Source of the DNA: Cryptomeria japonica
Lineage: Eukaryota; Streptophyta; Pinopsida; Cupressales; Cupressaceae
Direction of reading: 5' to 3'
Assembly (NCBI RefSeq): GCF_030272615.1
Contig: NC_081405.1
Coordinates: 648,557,420 to 648,621,419 of the forward strand
DNA: 64,000 nucleotides
Position 1 is the stretch's first letter. Every line of letters begins with the position of its first letter. Under the pieces are notes generated by a model. It ran no database searches. It was not told where the DNA came from and saw nothing but the letters and a program-made list of their open reading frames with translations. Position numbers and translations under genes: made by a program. Below, one piece after another: positions 34,903-46,058 of the stretch.

Positions 34903-35331
34903 TGTGAGATTTTGTCAAGATCAAGAGCTCAATGAAATGTACAAAATAGAGACACAATATAGGACAAGAATAAACTGTATTCTCATCAATAGAAAATGAT
35001 CAATAATTCAATTACATACAATGTAGATGAGCTTGCTTATATAGGCAAGGCTAGGGATATGTGAGCACACAAACATGACATGTGGCTCAATAAGAAACAA
35101 GGGTAGGTAGGAGAAATAATATAATAGTCCACATGAGGTGGATCACCCACTAAATGTGGAGTGTAACAACAAGATCAACACCATAAAAGGTAGAATTTCT
35201 CCTACACACACTATCCCAATGTGGCACAAACACCCAAGTGTCTCATACCCAAACTACTATGAAATACATTTCCTAAGTAAACTTAAGTAAGGTGTAATAA
35301 TATCCAAGATGAATAATTATTTACACCAACA
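34903..35331 (-). repeat. C1b 5' LTR, with 20-bp deletion
   Basis: 429 bp. It lacks about 20 bp between two GGGTAGGTAGGA copies present in the other C1 LTRs (compare 30583-30613), as expected from slippage between direct repeats. Confidence 0.92.
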
Positions 35332-35336
35332 AAAAG

Positions 35337-35843
35337 ACATTAGTATATGTAAAATACATCTCAAGAAGTGGTAATCTACGAAAGGAAGAGAGATAAAGGA
35401 TCACATATTTCCCAAGGGGGATTAATCATGAAAGCATACCATTGTAAGAAATGATAAGCACATATGAAAAATGTATCCCCTAAAGAAAAATAGTGATGAG
35501 ATAAAGAGAAAGAGATAGGAGTGAAAATTCTTGCCCCCTAGGTAAGAAGGACAAGGTGAAAAAGGGGTATACATTTTCCAATGGTGTTTATTTTCAAGTG
35601 ATATGCCTTCCTAATGGAACAAATTCTCTAAAGGAAGCAATATGCACTTCTCAAGAGATCATTCCATGAAAGGAAGCATATTGTGCTTCAGAATAGTCAC
35701 AACCATAGAAAAGATACGTTTTCCAAGAGAATGAAAGAAAGAGAAGAGGTGCACTATCCATTAAAGAAGCTTATCTTCATGAAAGAAACCCAAGAACAAT
35801 TATATGCTCATATAGGAATGATTCTTATGTCAAAAAAAGAGAT
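35337..35843 (-). other. gypsy-2 internal, non-coding part
   Basis: No domain seen. A- and G-rich text lies downstream (element sense) of the gag-like frame. Confidence 0.45.
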
Positions 35844-36505
35844 CTAATAATGAATAATGCACAAGTGTATAGAAAGAAGAATAAAAATGGACTTCATGTT
35901 GCTGCCCCAAAGTATGTAAAACTGTAGCAATAATGCCAAAAATGATAAAGAGTTCCCGTTAAATGGGCTAATTATGCCATAGGGTGAAGAGAAACATGAA
36001 GGGAAAAGAAGTGCTAAGCCACTATGTTTTTGCAAAAGAAATATAGTTAGATCTGTTGTGAGAAAAATTCGTGCAAGATCATATTGTAGTTGAACAAATT
36101 TCTTAAATGCATAACATTTTCCAAGATAATGTGAATATAAATCATGAAAAATGCAGTATTCACCACCTTTCAATTGTTTAAGATTTTTGTTTTTATTTTG
36201 AGGAAAGGAAATGTTGTTATCATATTTCAATCTCCAATAGATTTGTGTAGCTAATATGTCAGGATGGTAAATATCGTCTTGACATAAAGGAAAGGGTTTG
36301 TTAGGAGAAGAAGGTTTGTTATCCACAATTCTAATTTTGCCACTCTCTATGCCATCTTGAATAGATTTTTGAAAATCAGGGCAATCATTAGCATTGTGAT
36401 CACTAGTTTGATGAAATGAACAAAAAGGACGCTTTGAAGAAGAAGCATTCTTACAGGCTCTTTTGATTTGTTGGTTTTGAAGATAATCCTTAAAGTTTTG
36501 AAGCC
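35844..36505 (-). pseudogene. gag: gypsy-2 gag remnant with two CX2HX4HX4C knuckles
   Basis: A minus-strand frame open for about 220 codons, with no clear ATG. Knuckle A, C-S-F-H-Q-T-S-D-H-N-A-N-D-C, is at 36381-36422. Knuckle B, C-I-F-H-D-L-Y-S-H-Y-L-G-K-C, is at 36114-36155. Both are in the same frame with 75 residues between them. CX2HX4HX4C knuckles mark plant gypsy gag (compare gypsy-1 near 3072). After knuckle B the frame keeps a Y-A-F-K-K-F-V-Q segment and then turns into low-information sequence. No protease or RT follows. Confidence 0.65.
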
Positions 36506-37247
36506 TTTAGAAATAATCCATAGAAGGAGGGGTACCACTTCCTAGGCCTCTTGTAGTAGTTTGTGTAGGAGGATTTATAGGGACACGAATTTCATGCTCA
36601 AATTTCCCAATTCCTTGTCCTTTAAAACCTTGTTTTATAATAATATGAAAGCTGCGACTATAAGAATGTTGCAATTGACTAGATGAAGGAACAGGATCAT
36701 GAATTTCTTTGAAATCTAATGTGTAAGGAGGAAGAAAAGGATTTGTAGATGAAGGAGTATCATGTGAAATGACAATCTGCTTTCATTTATCAAGCTCACC
36801 CTTTTTGGAAGATTGGAGAAGAACATCTTCATCATATAAAAGCTCATTTTTAGTGATTTATATGTGAGGGGAAAGGTCATGAATAAAATGCATGACATCA
36901 TCCTCCCTACATATACTTTGATGTTGAAGATAGGTCTAAGGAGAATAAGGAGGATCTAAAGATGTAATAATGTTGATGTTTTGATTTTGTTCCCCTTTCC
37001 CAAGGGTATGTGTATGAGAGGAAGATGGATTCATGTTACTTTCCAATGCTTTCTCTTTTTTAGAAAGATCATTGGGTAAAGCATTAAATCTCATTTCATA
37101 CACACAAGATACCCTAGGAGAGGTACAAATGTTAGGATCTCAAGGTTTGGGATCTACAACAACTTTAAGGTGATTAACATAGAAAATGCATTTTGTTAAC
37201 AACGTCACCATAATACAACATAAATGATACATGAAAGCTTTGAGATC
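36506..37247 (-). other. gypsy-2 internal, degenerate gag upstream part
   Basis: Pieces of coding-like minus-strand sequence (for example 36716-36901) with many breaks. No domain identified. It ends at the C1c TSD AGATC (37243-37247). Confidence 0.4.
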
Positions 37248-37726
37248 TGTTGGTGTAAATAATTATTCATCTCAGATATTATTACACTTTACTTAAGTTA
37301 CTTAGGTACATGCATTTCATAGTAGTTTGGGTATGAGACACTTGGGTGTTTGTGCCACATTGGGATAGAGTGTGTTGGATAATTTCCACCTTTTATGGTG
37401 TTGATCTTGTTGTTACACTCCACATTCAATGGGTGATCCACCTCATGTGGACTATTATATTGTTTCTCCTACCTACCCACACCTATTTCCTACCTACCCT
37501 TGTTTATTATTGAGCCATTTGTCATGTTTGTGTGCTCACATATCCATAGCCTTGCCTATATAAGAAATCTTATCTACTTTGTTTGTACAGGCAATCAATC
37601 TATATCTTGTAATGATCCAGTTGATTAGTATTTTCATCTTGATAGAATACAGTTTATTTCTATCATCTATTTTGTTCTCTCTTATTTGGGCTTTCCATTG
37701 CCTCTTGATCTTGGCAAAATCTCACA
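37248..37726 (+). repeat. C1c 5' LTR
   Basis: Starts TGTTGGTGTAAATAATTATT and ends AAAATCTCACA. TATA-like CTATATAAG at 37556-37564. Confidence 0.93.
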
Positions 37727-37767
37727 TGGTATCAGAGCTAGTCCATGTCTCACATGGTATCAAAGCC
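37727..37767 (+). other. Duplicated primer-binding site in C1c
   Basis: TGGTATCAGAGCT at 37727-37739 is followed by TGGTATCAAAGCC at 37755-37767. The 15-mer TCTCACATGGTATCA occurs at 37720 and again at 37748, so the LTR/primer-site junction is duplicated with a 28-bp period. Confidence 0.85.
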
Positions 37768-39283
37768 ATTAGAGTGTCATTGGTTTGTCAATTGAGAGAA
37801 ATTTGATGCTATTTGGGGTTATATATTTTGAAGCTTTCTATTGCAGGTTATTATTGAAGCTTGATGGGTCAAATCTAGGGTCACCATTGGATTGAGGAGG
37901 TCCAAGAGAGTCAGTTTTTCCTTTTGTTTCATCCAAATCAGACTTTGGAGGCCAAATCTAGAGGCATTTGAAGTTTGAAGCTGCGACGGAAATTTTCCAA
38001 AAATTATAATTTTGTAGACGATTTTCAAATAGTGATATCTTACTCATCCAGACTTCTTTTTTCGAGCAATTTTTTTTTTTTGGGGGTAGAATTTCATGAT
38101 TTGTACAGTGGTGTAAGAAGTTTCTATTTTTAGGATACAGGTTTTTTGGTAATCATGAAATCCTGATTTTTACAACTTTGGAGGCTTCATTTGGGCTCAT
38201 ATGGACTCCTCTTCAAGTGTCATTTTTTTTTAAAGTGCATATTTTTTCATCTACTTTCATAATCTACCATTTGTTTCCACTGATTTTAAGTAGAAATTGT
38301 ACTTTCTGTATTTAGCCATTTTTTGCATATTTGGTACTTGTATTTTGCTTGGATCTTAGTTTAGATCACTAGTAGTATTTGTTGAAGTCTCTTATATCTC
38401 ATTTTGAGAAGTTGTAAAGTTGAAATCAGAAGTCCACTTTGCCATTATTTGCAAGTGTCAACATGATCTTTTTATGGGGTGTCAGTTGTTCATTTATATC
38501 TCTTGGTGAAATTCCATTCGGAGGCATCTTCATCTACAATATTCTACAGGGCTTCTTTATTGGTGGCATCATTTTCATGTTTCCACATTTGAATATTTTA
38601 TCATGATGTATTCTCTTGCTTGAGCAATGTTGTACTCACACTATCATAAAGTGTCACACCTCTTTGTATCTTGTTATTGTTGACTATTTGATGTAATCCT
38701 CTTGTACACATAGATTAGGAATATCTTGTGAGACTTGGTGCATGGATCCAGTTGAGACTTAGATTGTACACATTTGTGCATGGATCCCATGAGACTTTGA
38801 TTGTACTAGTATTTTTGCTATTTCTGAGTATACAGATGATGCTCACTGCAGGTTGTCTCCATGCCTAATCTTCATTTTGTTGCAGCGAGTGATTCATCAT
38901 CATAAACTTGGTACCTAGTTTTGCCACACTTTGACATTATTAGTGAACCATTGGCTCTCTCCCTTCCTTATGGGGGGTATTTAGGTCATCATCATTGGAC
39001 CATCTTCGTAGGAGATTCGGCATTGAGGGGGGGCTTCATGGTCTCTTCTTCTTCATCATTGAGAGAATTGTGTGCTTTCTTCATCTCTCTTTTTGGGGAG
39101 GGTTTTTTCCCATTGGGTTTTTCTCTCTTTCCCCGCTTTGTGAGAGATTTCATTGCATTGGTTTGCATGCATTTTCATTTGTACATGGGTACCTAACATG
39201 GCCTCATAGTCGGGACCTATCTTGCATTGCTTAGTTGCATTGTAGACTTTAGTGCATTCCTCTAAGCTACACTTAAGAGGGGG
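37768..39283 (+). other. C1c internal region
   Basis: Non-coding leader sequence (for example 38170-38480 matches the C1b leader on the opposite strand), then 38921-39196, which aligns with the end of the acidic frame and tail of C1a (R-G-G-F and F-F-P-L-G-F-S-L-F-P segments). No zinc knuckle or protease motif. Confidence 0.7.
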
Positions 39284-39763
39284 TGTTGGTGTAAATAATT
39301 ATTCATCTTGGACATTATTGCACTTTACTTAAGTTTACTTAGGTACATGCATTTCATAGTAGTTTGGGTATGAGACACTTGGGTGTTTGTGCCACATTGG
39401 GATAGAGTGTGTAGGAGAATTTCCACCTTTTATGGTGTTGATCTTGTTGTTACACTCCACATTCAATGGGTGATCCACCTCATGTGGGCTATTATATTGT
39501 TTCTCCTACCTACCCACACCTATTTCCTACCTACCCTCATTTCTTATTGAGCCACATGTCATGTTTGTGTGCTCACATATCCCTAGCCTTGCTTATATAA
39601 GCAAGCTCATCTACTTTGTTTGGACGGGCAATCAATCTATATCTTGTAATGATCTAGTTGATCAATATTTTCATCTTGATAGAATATAGTTTAATTCTAT
39701 CATCTATTTTGTTCTCTCTTATTTGGGCTTTCCATTGCCTCTTGATCTTGGCAAAATCTCACA
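39284..39763 (+). repeat. C1c 3' LTR
   Basis: 480 bp, near-identical to 37248-37726. Confidence 0.93.
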
Positions 39764-39768
39764 AGATC

Positions 39769-40503
39769 AAATTAAAAAGAGAATAATTTTCATATCCTAT
39801 TAACACAATAGGACCAATTTCTATGAATAAAGAGAAGTAATATGAAAGAAAATAAACTCGCATACAACACATGATTATAGTAGATATAAGTTAAAGAGCA
39901 AGTATCCAATTCCTTAATTGCCATTGAAAGTCCCTTAATTAAAATCTAAATTTGCCAGAAAAGCAGATCTAAAATTAGGACCTTTTTATGAAAATTCATT
40001 TTAAAATTTGAATTTTATGAATTGTGAATTTGTGTTTGACCTTAGAGAGTTAAAATTGATAAAGTATGCTAATTTTCTGGATTTGAGCAGAAAAATATAG
40101 TCAATTCCATCTCTCAAAATTTCGAGAAAAAAGCTGAGGATCGTGGTGAAAATGCACATAGTCTGACCAACTTTTTTAAAAATTTTCAGGGATGATAGAA
40201 ACGTATAGTCAAAGGTCAAAAATAGAAGAATCTTAAAAATCAGGGTTTTATGATTTAACCACTAAATTTTCAAAATAAAGAGACAGATTTGAATTGCAAT
40301 TTTGAAATAGAAATCAGATTTGAAACAAGCAATTAAAATTGTACACTTCACAAGCTTAATTTTCTCAAAATAAAAAATTAGGGTTTTTATGCAATTAACC
40401 TTTAAAATTTGCAAAAATATCAAATTTGAAATTCAAATTGCAATTAATCAGATCTAATAATGAGAAATCGAAATTAATATGTAAGACGTCGAGTTTAGCA
40501 AAA
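39769..40503 (-). other. gypsy-2 5' leader
   Basis: AT-rich non-coding sequence between C1c and the gypsy-2 5' LTR. No gene. The primer site should lie just left of 40504, but I cannot match it to a tRNA. Confidence 0.5.
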
Positions 40504-41500
40504 TGTAAAGTGGAAAATTGGATCCTAGTGACTTCCCACCTAGGAGAGAGAAAGGAAGCCACTAGGATGATTTTCACTTGGAGGAACTCTACATTCAAAA
40601 TAAGGGTTTGAATCCACTAGATCCAAATCCAAGGGAAACAAGGATGTAAATTCCAAGTGGATTGCAAGGGTTGAAGTGTGATTTACCCTCTTTTGTAAAT
40701 GAGAAAGTTGACTTGTTGACTATGCGGAAAAGAGAGAGGAAATGAGTGAAATAAGGAGCCACGAGTTCAGGATCATGCTATAAATTCAGATCTCAGCTAA
40801 TTAGACATACAGATCTTCCTTGCAAATTTGGAGAAAAGTTATCGGGACCATGGCAGGAATGTACATGTTCCTTCACAAAATCCATGAAACAAAAAGGGTT
40901 CTTCCGTCTCTGCCGATGAAACCCAAACCTACAATTACAGTTGTGCACCTGCAACCTACACACAAAAAAGATAAGAAAAGGGGGTTTTGGATAGGGTTTT
41001 TCCTCAATCAAACCCCAGTTGAGGAATCAACCTTGAAAGAAAGTAATTGCAAATGTTGAAAAGTAAGTGATGGAAGTGTATACCTTGTAGATCTCAAATT
41101 TGTTGATAATGGTTGCTTTTCTTCTTGAATGTAATCACAAGTGTCATATGAAATGGCATGTTACATGACAAAACCCTAACACACACACACACATGCTTGC
41201 AAATGAATGTTGTAATATTGCTCCAATGGATGAATTAAGAAGACTTGAATGCTTGAATGCTTGATGACGACCCTGAAATCTCGTATCTTATCCTTATTCC
41301 TATCATCCTCTCTCAAATGAGGGAATTGAATCCCCTTTTATACATGCCTCAAGATTAATTTTTAACCACTAAAGGCCAACAAAGAGGAATTACAAACCTC
41401 GAAGGCAAATTATGCATAGGACATTGGGAAGACCTAACTTAGGGCCACGCTAAGGGGTGGGGACAAGGGAGCCATGCCACTATCCTAGGGAGGACAGGGG

Positions 41501-41527
41501 AGGACAGGGGCGCCACGCCCCTGTCCT
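41501..41527. repeat. Perfect 12-bp-arm GC-rich hairpin
   Basis: AGGACAGGGGCG (41501-41512), loop CCA, CGCCCCTGTCCT (41516-41527). An extra AGGACAGGGG copy precedes it at 41491. Confidence 0.9.
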
Positions 41528-41558
41528 ACACTATTTTGGGGCCCAGACAGGGTCTAAG

Positions 41559-43026
41559 TGATAGTTTTGATACTTAATATAAGTATAGATCCAATAGCCA
41601 ACAAGATGAGAGGGGGGGTGAATCATACAAACTTAATCATCAATGAAAACATCAGATTCAACCTCGGTAACATATATCAGTCATAGAACAAAACTGTCAA
41701 ACATGCAAACTCAAAAGCATATGAACTATATAAACCTCATAACACCAGATTTAACGTGGAAACCCAAATAGGGAAAAACCACTATGGGATTTTGGACCCA
41801 CTAAGAAATAGACTCTTCTAGAGTATGCTCGGTTAAAAGCCAATCCTGTTAAAGATTACAAAACACATTGCTAGATGTGACCCGGTTAAGGGTTTTCCCT
41901 CAAATCTGTTAGGATCTTCACTTTGTTAGAAGTGACCTTGTCAAAGGATTTCAAACACTCATTTAGAATGTCACCTTGTTAGAGGATTTACTTATAAGAC
42001 TATTAAGTCCACTCAGTTAAGACATTTTCTGTTACTTTCACAAGCTAATAGTAATACAATCTATCTGCAACTTTACATCTAAAATGCTAAAGTAGATTCT
42101 TATTTGTTCAATCACAATCTAGAGATAGAACTAATCTTGTCTATCTGCTAGGCATCAATACTCTGTTATTCCAATAGGTCTTCAAGCTTCTGTGCTCGGT
42201 GATCACTATGTAGCATCCCTGTGCATACACTTGCCCACATACACTGTTTATCAACATTTCCTTATTTATAAACAATCATCTAACCTCTTAATCTCCTTGA
42301 TAGCATTTCCAATGATCAATCATAGCCATCAGATCTTCAATCTTGTCCAGGTTCATTGTATCTTACGATCTGAAAAACATATTACCCCACCTCGAAACTT
42401 GCACAATCATCTTGGAACTTGTGTTAGGGTAATGCAGTTCAATCTGAGCTATAGATCTTCTTGCCAACTTTCCATTGCCTTAGATTTGTTAACAAACTTC
42501 TTCCATAGCTTACCAATCATTGATCCGCTCCAGTTCATCAGCTTCTTTTATTAAATATCACATGTAAACATTTAATGCATTCTTTTATAGTTCGATTACA
42601 ACTCGGTGAATACTAAACTTTACTCAGTAGACATTCTGTCTTCATTAACCGACTGCAATAACCTTAGGGTTTACCGACTAGGTCCTTTGGCTGATAGCAT
42701 AGTGTAGTATTAACCTTTACATTTTACAACATGTGTATGATGTTAAAACAATCTAAAACATCAAGATCTCATCATTGCCTGACTCGGTAGAGTTTCCCAT
42801 TGAATAACTTATCCCTTTATTCATCATATTCTTTCCTGTGTCTTTACCGACTTCTTTATAATCTTCACATCATATTTCTTAAGATATGGCAACATCATAC
42901 TGAATTAGAAAATCAATTTCTTGACATCAATGACAAAATAATAATATCAAGACAATAAAACATCTTTAATCAGTTATGTCCATAATCATCAACAACCTTC
43001 TCAATATCCTTGTTATATTGCCAACA
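41559..43026. mobile_element. Solo LTR (C3-like copia family)
   Basis: 1468 bp from TGATAGTTTTGATAC to TTGCCAACA with perfect TSD CTAAG (41554-41558 and 43027-43031). It has the same GAGAGGGGGGGTGAATC run and AAACCC...GGGAAAAACC box as the C3 LTR. No internal coding, so it was left by LTR-LTR recombination. By analogy with C3 (primer site left of the TG end) the parent element would be on the minus strand. Confidence 0.9.
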
Positions 43027-43177
43027 CTAAGATAGCCACAGGTCTCGAAGGAGGAAGGTTGAAGGGGTAAGAATGCATAAATAGGTCTTGGCTAGGGAAG
43101 AAGATGTCATCGCTGAGGTGAGGACCTAAAATATGGTTAAAATTATAAGGGTCGCAATTTTATGACACTACAGCTAT

Positions 43178-44795
43178 TTCATTTCATGTTTTATTTAGTC
43201 CTTCAACTTTTTTTGTGGCAATTAGCCATAGGTAATTTATTTTAAGTATAATACTTTTAGCAATACAATATTTTTTCAATATTAGAGGCTACAAATTATT
43301 TTGATGAGGATGAATTGTGTTTGGTTGAGCATTTTAGGTATGGATGGATAGCTTTATTTTTCAAATATTGTCACCATTGTCAATTTTCTATTCAATATAT
43401 AGAATGCATCTTGATTAGACAAGTTTCTACATTTATTAATTAAATTAAAAATTAGAATATAACTCTATTGTGATTTTTTATTTGATTAGTAAACACAAAA
43501 AACTTTCCAATCAAGGTGTATTCCAAATTCTGGATATATGTTTTTTTTTATCGATTAATGTTGATTTCTATTGATTTAAAAAGCATGAGATGCATATAAT
43601 TTTATAAACCTTCTTCTAAATTCAGACCATCAAAATAAAGTATTTGAATCAAAAGCATCATCCAAGGATTGCTTATCATCTAGTTTACTACATATTCCAC
43701 CAGTCTAAGTCCATTTACATATACATTACTCAAAAAAAAATCTATAATAGTAAAACTAAGAACCACCTACTAATGCAAGTTCCTTGCCTCTTCCTTCATT
43801 GTTTGGGCCATCATCCTATGGGTCTTTTGGATCATCCAATTCATTGTTGTCCTATGATGGGAAACCTATCCATAGAGTGCACTTCACTGGTTTCTTCCTT
43901 GAGCCTCTCGGTCACCCTCTCTTTCTTTTGGAAGATGAACCCGAGCCTTCATTTGCTGACTTATGGCCGCTTGGGCCCCATTTCTCTAGCTCCCTACAAA
44001 TGTCTTGCCTCTCCCATGCTCATAGATACTCTTGAATTCCATGCAACCCAACTTGTGTGCTTTCCCTTCGAACCTCCTTTTTACTCTTTGCACTCCAGAG
44101 AAGATAGGGTCGCAAAGGGGGGCAAAATTCACTCAAATGGATCCATACCCCATTCGGGCACACAAAGCCATTCCCATATTCTGAAATCCATAGAAAACTC
44201 TCTAATCCTTTATGCCACTCCTCCTTCACACTGTTCATGACTATCCATTTCACCTTTCCCAAGTTGACCAATTCAAAACACCATGTTGTGAACATGGAGG
44301 CAATATCTGCATTTGGATGATACTTGTATTGCACCCTTAAGTACTCTTCCCCTAACACAACCTTGATTCTAGTTAAGAAATCATGGTCTTTGAAACGAAA
44401 GACATTAGATAGTCTTTCGTTTGAAATTTGGCCCTAGAAGGCCCCATTGGTCTAACCGCCTGCAAAGAAAAGTTGGGATCCATGCCAAATCAAACCTCAA
44501 GTAGTTTGACGCCCACAACACAACCACCTTGAGATGTCGAGCTCTCTAAGTCTATCATCCTTCAACCTGCTAAAGACTCATTGGAAAGTAGTTTCATGTG
44601 TTTGGTCATATGTTCAAGCAAACTAATGATTGTGATTGACAATAAATTTAAAATACTATTTTTATTATTATTGGGATATTAGAATAGAATAAAATATTTA
44701 TAACATTCACGAGATTGAGATGGTGGATTCAACTAATTTTTCTTTGTAAAGTGTTGATTTTTTGCTATTCAAGATCACTCACGTCACCATTCATC
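43178..44795. other. Intergenic stretch with an unrecognised coding-like piece
   Basis: AT-rich 43178-43760, then a more balanced part at 43780-44580 with a minus-strand frame described separately, then AT-rich to the next element. No identified gene. Confidence 0.5.
44020..44430 (-). pseudogene. Unrecognised minus-strand coding remnant
   Basis: An open frame of about 130 codons rich in Trp (six or so), Phe and Tyr, with a protein-like composition: W-C-F-E-L-V-N-L-G-K-V-K-W, W-I-S-E-Y-G-N-G-F-V-C. No start codon context, and no domain that I can name. The sequence further upstream (44430-44600) and downstream (43790-44010) has shifted frames, so a longer gene may have decayed here. It could be part of a transposon protein. 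Confidence 0.3.
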
Positions 44796-44800
44796 ATAAA

Positions 44801-45697
44801 TGATGAATGAGCACCGGTGTAGTTCTTACTGGTTGAGCAGTTTGGAGTGGAATTGCTTGAGATCGTGGCATTCCTTCATGTTTGAGAGTTTCGCGTTGTG
44901 GTTTTGGGTTTATTCCTTTGAGTTCATGATCTTTGTCATGTTCAAGTTTCATGGCATTTGGATTTGTTTCCAATGAGATATTGATTCCGATATTGGCCCG
45001 ATTGATATGTTATTACCGGTTAGTCTTGCAGTGTGTTGAGCGAAGTTGGATCGGGTTGCGGTTGATCTTCATGACTTGTGGATCATTGGAGATGTTGTTT
45101 TGGTCCTTGGTCAGTATTCAAGAGATCCATGCATTGTTTTATGCTTTTGTAATGTTCTTAATGATTTGAGCTGACTTGTTATTCTTTACACGTTTCATGA
45201 ACCAGTTGGTCTTTGGGCTGACTTGATCAAGTTGTTATTATTTGTGGATGATATAAATAGAATTTTGTGAATCATTTGAGAGGACATAATACAAAAGATA
45301 GAAGACATAGTTTAGAGATCAAGCGAAGATGTACAACTGGTGAGATTATAGTCCGGTGGACTGAAGCTAGAAGGGCTGAGGTCCCGATTAGCATAGAATT
45401 GACAGACTATTTTCGAAGGCCGATTTGATGTGTAGATGATCTACGGATCTACTATTTTTGTTGTAAGCATTATTTGTATCCTGGACTACGATCCAGCATG
45501 TGGCATATGTAATTCTTCAATCTGTTATAATAATTATTTATACTGTTTACCGGTTATGTATTATGTGATGTTACTGGTTGCTCTTTTTGCTATATCTGGT
45601 GTTGTGTTATCGGTTACTGGTATATCTTGCATGATATTTGTATTAGGCTGCAAGGATGGGTTGTCCTTCATTGGATCTCCCTACCTTGACTGCGTCA
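44801..45697 (+). repeat. Tandem element LTR1
   Basis: TATAAATA at 45252-45259. The frame 45436-45714 recurs in the other LTRs only because the LTRs are copies. Confidence 0.9.
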
Positions 45698-46058
45698 AGT
45701 GGTATCAGAACTAGTTTGTGACCCTATTGTTGCTGGAAGACCTGGTTATGTACTGGTTGGTTGGAGAAGAAGTTGAGGCAACTTGTGGACTTGTTGAGAT
45801 CGTTGAAAGTGAGACAAAGCAAGGTTTGTAGGTAGATCGTCGATCCTAGAGTTTGAACTTGAGGTAGTTAGTGGATGGAGACTTGAACAGATCATCGATT
45901 GAGGTAGGATGCAGAGTGAACTGGTAGATCATTGAGTAGAGGCAACTGAAAGTTGTAGTCAGATTGTCGAACCCCCCGAGGCAGTTGCAAGTACCTACTG
46001 ACAGATCGTTGAACCGAATCAAGTGATGGGACTCACTTTTCAATTAACCCCGAGAGTC
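45698..46058 (+). other. Tandem element internal domain 1
   Basis: 361 bp starting AGTGGTATCAGAAC (primer site) and ending AACCCCGAGAGTC before LTR2. No coding capacity. Confidence 0.85.

Larger units (their letters stand above)
30385..35331 (-). mobile_element. Non-autonomous copia-like element C1b
   Basis: Same family as C1a, minus strand, inserted in gypsy-2. LTRs 30385-30834 (450 bp) and 34903-35331 (429 bp). Perfect TSD AAAAG at 30380-30384 and 35332-35336. Primer site 34890-34902; C-run (purine tract complement) at 30835-30839. The internal region has the C1a layout: leader, gag, protease, amber, acidic frame, non-coding tail. Its leader is about 0.4 kb longer than that of C1a because of a GC-rich block at 33970-34565. 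Confidence 0.95.
37248..39763 (+). mobile_element. C1c, gag-less derivative of the C1 family
   Basis: Plus strand, inserted in gypsy-2. LTRs 37248-37726 (479 bp) and 39284-39763 (480 bp). Perfect TSD AGATC at 37243-37247 and 39764-39768. Primer site 37727-37739 and purine tract AAGAGGGGG at 39275-39283. The internal part is only 1557 bp: leader sequence shared with C1a and C1b, then the tail of the acidic frame and 3' region. Gag and protease are absent. It can move only with proteins from elsewhere. Confidence 0.93.
27628..43172 (-). mobile_element. Non-autonomous gypsy-type element gypsy-2 with three nested insertions
   Basis: The element is on the minus strand. The 3' LTR is 27628-28719 and the 5' LTR is 40504-43172 (interrupted by a solo LTR). 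The perfect TSD GCTAT is at 27623-27627 and 43173-43177. In element sense the LTR starts TGTAGTGTCATAAAATTG, and the purine tract is the complement of 28720-28735. After removing C1b and C1c the internal region is only about 4.3 kb. It holds gag-like coding with two knuckles (35844-36505) but no protease, RT or integrase that I can find. It is therefore a non-autonomous derivative. The primer site beside the 5' LTR (40480-40503) does not match the tRNA-iMet form. Confidence 0.88.
40504..43172 (-). repeat. gypsy-2 5' LTR, interrupted by a solo LTR
   Basis: LTR sequence is 40504-41558 and 43032-43172. TATAAAAG on the minus strand at 41335-41342. It contains a GC-rich segment (41470-41545) that the 3' LTR lacks. 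Confidence 0.88.

Noticed and set aside
43644-44240. 198-codon plus frame
   Set aside because: Overlaps a more protein-like minus frame; Ser/Leu/His-rich composition typical of an antisense shadow.
45436-45714. 92-codon hydrophobic frame recurring at 46758 and 47891
   Set aside because: It recurs because it lies in copied LTRs; the copy in LTR2 is shortened, and no protein family is recognised.
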